Of a stretch of DNA of 6,696 bases, positions 5,647 to 6,696 are shown in pieces (the stretch's first letter is position 1; each line of letters begins with the position of its first letter). Made by a program: the position numbers and the translations under genes. Origin of the DNA: Anaerolineales bacterium (GTDB taxonomy: Bacteria > Chloroflexota > Anaerolineae > Anaerolineales > Villigracilaceae); contig WGAD01000169.1 of NCBI GenBank assembly GCA_015489255.1, positions 1 to 6,696 on the forward strand. Direction: 5' to 3'. Below the pieces are notes generated by a model. The model was not told where the DNA came from. It saw only the letters and a program-made list of their open reading frames with translations, and made no database searches.

Positions 5647-6348
5647 TCAGGAACTGGGCGGCTCTTCAAATTGCAACAATTGCAGCACATCTTGCAAGGC
5701 GGCGGCGAAAATCTCGTCCATAATAGACGGAGCGACCTGGTAAGGGCCGCCAAAAGAACCGTCACCATAGACCTGCCTCGTTTGTTCCGCCGAGAGGAGG
5801 TCGCTGGGCACATGAGGCGGTCGCTTGGCCGTGGTCGGCAGGTCGGCCACCCGGGTGAAGGAAAAGGCTTCCAGCCAGTTGGCGTGCGCCGGTTTGATTT
5901 CGTAACGCACCGCGATGGCTTCCAGGCTATGCGAAAGCCACCAATCGTACCATTGCAAGCGCAAATCGGGCAGGTCGTTGAGCAGATGCTGCAAACGAGC
6001 GCGCGCGCCGCGGTTGCCGCCATGCCCGTTGAGCACCAGCAGACGGCGGAAGCCCTGCCCATGCAATGAGCGTACCATGTCTTCCAATATGTCCATCAAG
6101 GTGCTCAAACGCAAGCTAATCGTCCCCGGGTAAGCACGGAAATACGGCGAAACGCCAAAATTCAGCGGCGGCGCCACCAACACGCCGGTTTGCTGCGAGG
6201 CCGCATCGGCCAGCGCCAGCGGAATTTTCACATCCGTCAACAGACTCAAATAACCATGTTGTTCGCAAGCGCCGATCACCAGCATCAAACGGTCGTCTTG
6301 TTGCAGGTAACCTTCCACATCCATCCAGTTAAGTTCGTCCAGGCGCAT
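5647..6348 (-). CDS. Creatininase-family metal-dependent amidohydrolase
   Basis: This 233-residue cytosolic protein is of typical family length. Members use a two-metal centre to hydrolyse amide or cyclic amide bonds (creatinine, formamides in riboflavin/F420 synthesis, peptide ends in mycofactocin synthesis). Residues visible are Glu29, His31 and Asp39 in EQHGYLSLLTD, which match the ExH...D ligands of Pseudomonas creatininase, His109 in NGHGGN (107-112), and HANWLEA (155-161) in place of the usual HAGExET, keeping His155 and Glu160 but not the first glutamate. The loop between His31 and Asp39 is one residue shorter than the usual EQHGPHLPLxTD. The gene follows the binding-protein gene with an overlapping stop/start. 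The ATG at 6348 is preferred over the ATG at 6351 because GGAGG sits 4 bases before it. The substrate is unknown. Confidence 0.88.
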   Translation of the reverse strand: MRLDELNWMDVEGYLQQDDRLMLVIGACEQHGYLSLLTDVKIPLALADAASQQTGVLVAPPLNFGVSPYFRAYPGTISLRLSTLMDILEDMVRSLHGQGFRRLLVLNGHGGNRGARARLQHLLNDLPDLRLQWYDWWLSHSLEAIAVRYEIKPAHANWLEAFSFTRVADLPTTAKRPPHVPSDLLSAEQTRQVYGDGSFGGPYQVAPSIMDEIFAAALQDVLQLLQFEEPPSS

Positions 6349-6696
6349 CATTCCTCCAGCGATTCCAGGGTTGTTTGTATGGTTTCCAGCAGGGCCGGCA
6401 CGTCATCTGGCGGCCAGTTTTGATAGAAAAGAATGTAAAACCCATCGCCCAGCACCGCTCTCCCCCGGCGCCAGGAAACCCTTTGCGGCTGTGGCAGGCC
6501 CTGCGTCCCTGCCGCCAGGTCGTCGACGACGGATTGCAAGGCGGCGGGCAGATTGTCCGGCGGGAGGTCCTGACGCGCCGGCAGGTAACCCGTCATTTGC
6601 ACCCAGCGCGCCTGTTGTTCGGGCGCCATCAGCCAGCGCAGGAACAGCCAGCCAGCCAGTTGTTGTTCTGGCTGGCTGCGCAGCAGCGAAATCCCC
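6348..6696 (-). CDS. ABC-type extracellular solute-binding protein, C-terminal part, truncated by window edge
   Basis: The last 115 residues of a protein are visible, and the frame is open to the right edge, so the internal ATG at 6629 is not the start. The visible stretch begins GISLLRSQPEQQLAGWLFLRWL, then MAPEQQARWVQMTGYLPAR. This matches the end of family-1 (maltose/sugar-type) binding proteins, where a 'xxAWxFlkWLxspEqqxxwxxxTGYlPvR' stretch closes the second lobe. The tail has the usual final helices, including GDGFYILFYQNW and a closing helix PALLETIQTTLESLEE. Such proteins capture a solute outside the membrane and deliver it to an ABC importer. The signal peptide, lobe I and the permease genes lie outside. 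The ligand cannot be read. Translation is coupled to the downstream creatininase. Confidence 0.85.
   Translation of the reverse strand, partial: GISLLRSQPEQQLAGWLFLRWLMAPEQQARWVQMTGYLPARQDLPPDNLPAALQSVVDDLAAGTQGLPQPQRVSWRRGRAVLGDGFYILFYQNWPPDDVPALLETIQTTLESLEE
6353..6357 (-). promoter_or_regulatory. Ribosome binding site deciding the creatininase start
   Basis: GGAGG (minus strand, 6357-6353) lies inside the last codons of the binding-protein gene. It is 1 base from the ATG at 6351 but 4 bases from the ATG at 6348. Spacing favours the second ATG, giving a TGATG stop/start overlap. Confidence 0.65.

Noticed and set aside
6649..6678. A perfect 11-bp inverted repeat (CAGCCAGCCAG / CTGGCTGGCTG) near the right edge
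   Set aside because: It lies wholly inside the binding-protein coding frame and is explained by the codons for a Gln/Leu/Ala/Gly/Trp-rich stretch. There is no U-run or other sign of a terminator or site.

Overview
The window is GC-rich, densely coding bacterial chromosome. Protein features (a heavy-metal ATPase with two N-terminal modules, a 'GxLSLLTD'-type creatininase, a sugar-type binding protein) fit a Chloroflexota/Anaerolineae-like genome. This lineage guess is made from memory of family sequences, not from any search. No RNA gene, insertion sequence, CRISPR array or origin is visible, and there is no non-coding stretch longer than about 210 bases.

Region A (1-1425, minus strand) is a metal-resistance operon. 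It reads, in transcription order: an ArsR/SmtB repressor with an intact alpha-5 zinc site, a small unrecognised two-helix membrane protein whose start overlaps the arsR stop, and the N-terminal 256 residues of a ZntA/CadA-type P1B-ATPase that runs off the left edge. A consensus sigma70-type promoter (TTGACA, 16 bp, TATAAT) precedes arsR, and a 12-2-12 imperfect palindrome typical of SmtB-family operators overlaps its -10 box. The likely circuit is: repressor without metal blocks its own promoter, and Zn/Cd/Co relieves the block and switches on efflux.

Region B (about 1526-5626, plus strand) is divergent from A. It holds nadD (nicotinate-nucleotide adenylyltransferase), two tandem but different MFS permeases (Fsr-like, then SLC45/sucrose-transporter-like) and a DUF6263-like lipoprotein. 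The genes are spaced 3, 3 and 17 bases apart, so they probably form one transcript, which ends at a strong hairpin terminator. What links NAD synthesis to the two permeases is not evident from sequence.

Region C (5647-6696, minus strand) converges on B and shares the same bidirectional terminator. It holds the C-terminal part of an ABC-type extracellular solute-binding protein, which runs off the right edge. Its stop codon overlaps the start of a creatininase-family metal-dependent amidohydrolase. This suggests an uptake-plus-hydrolysis pair, but the rest of the operon is outside the window.

I see no clearly new system. The best leads are the small His-containing membrane protein between arsR and the ATPase, the cysteine-free metal-binding domain of that ATPase with its His-rich linker, and the binding protein/creatininase pair with a one-residue-shorter metal-binding loop.
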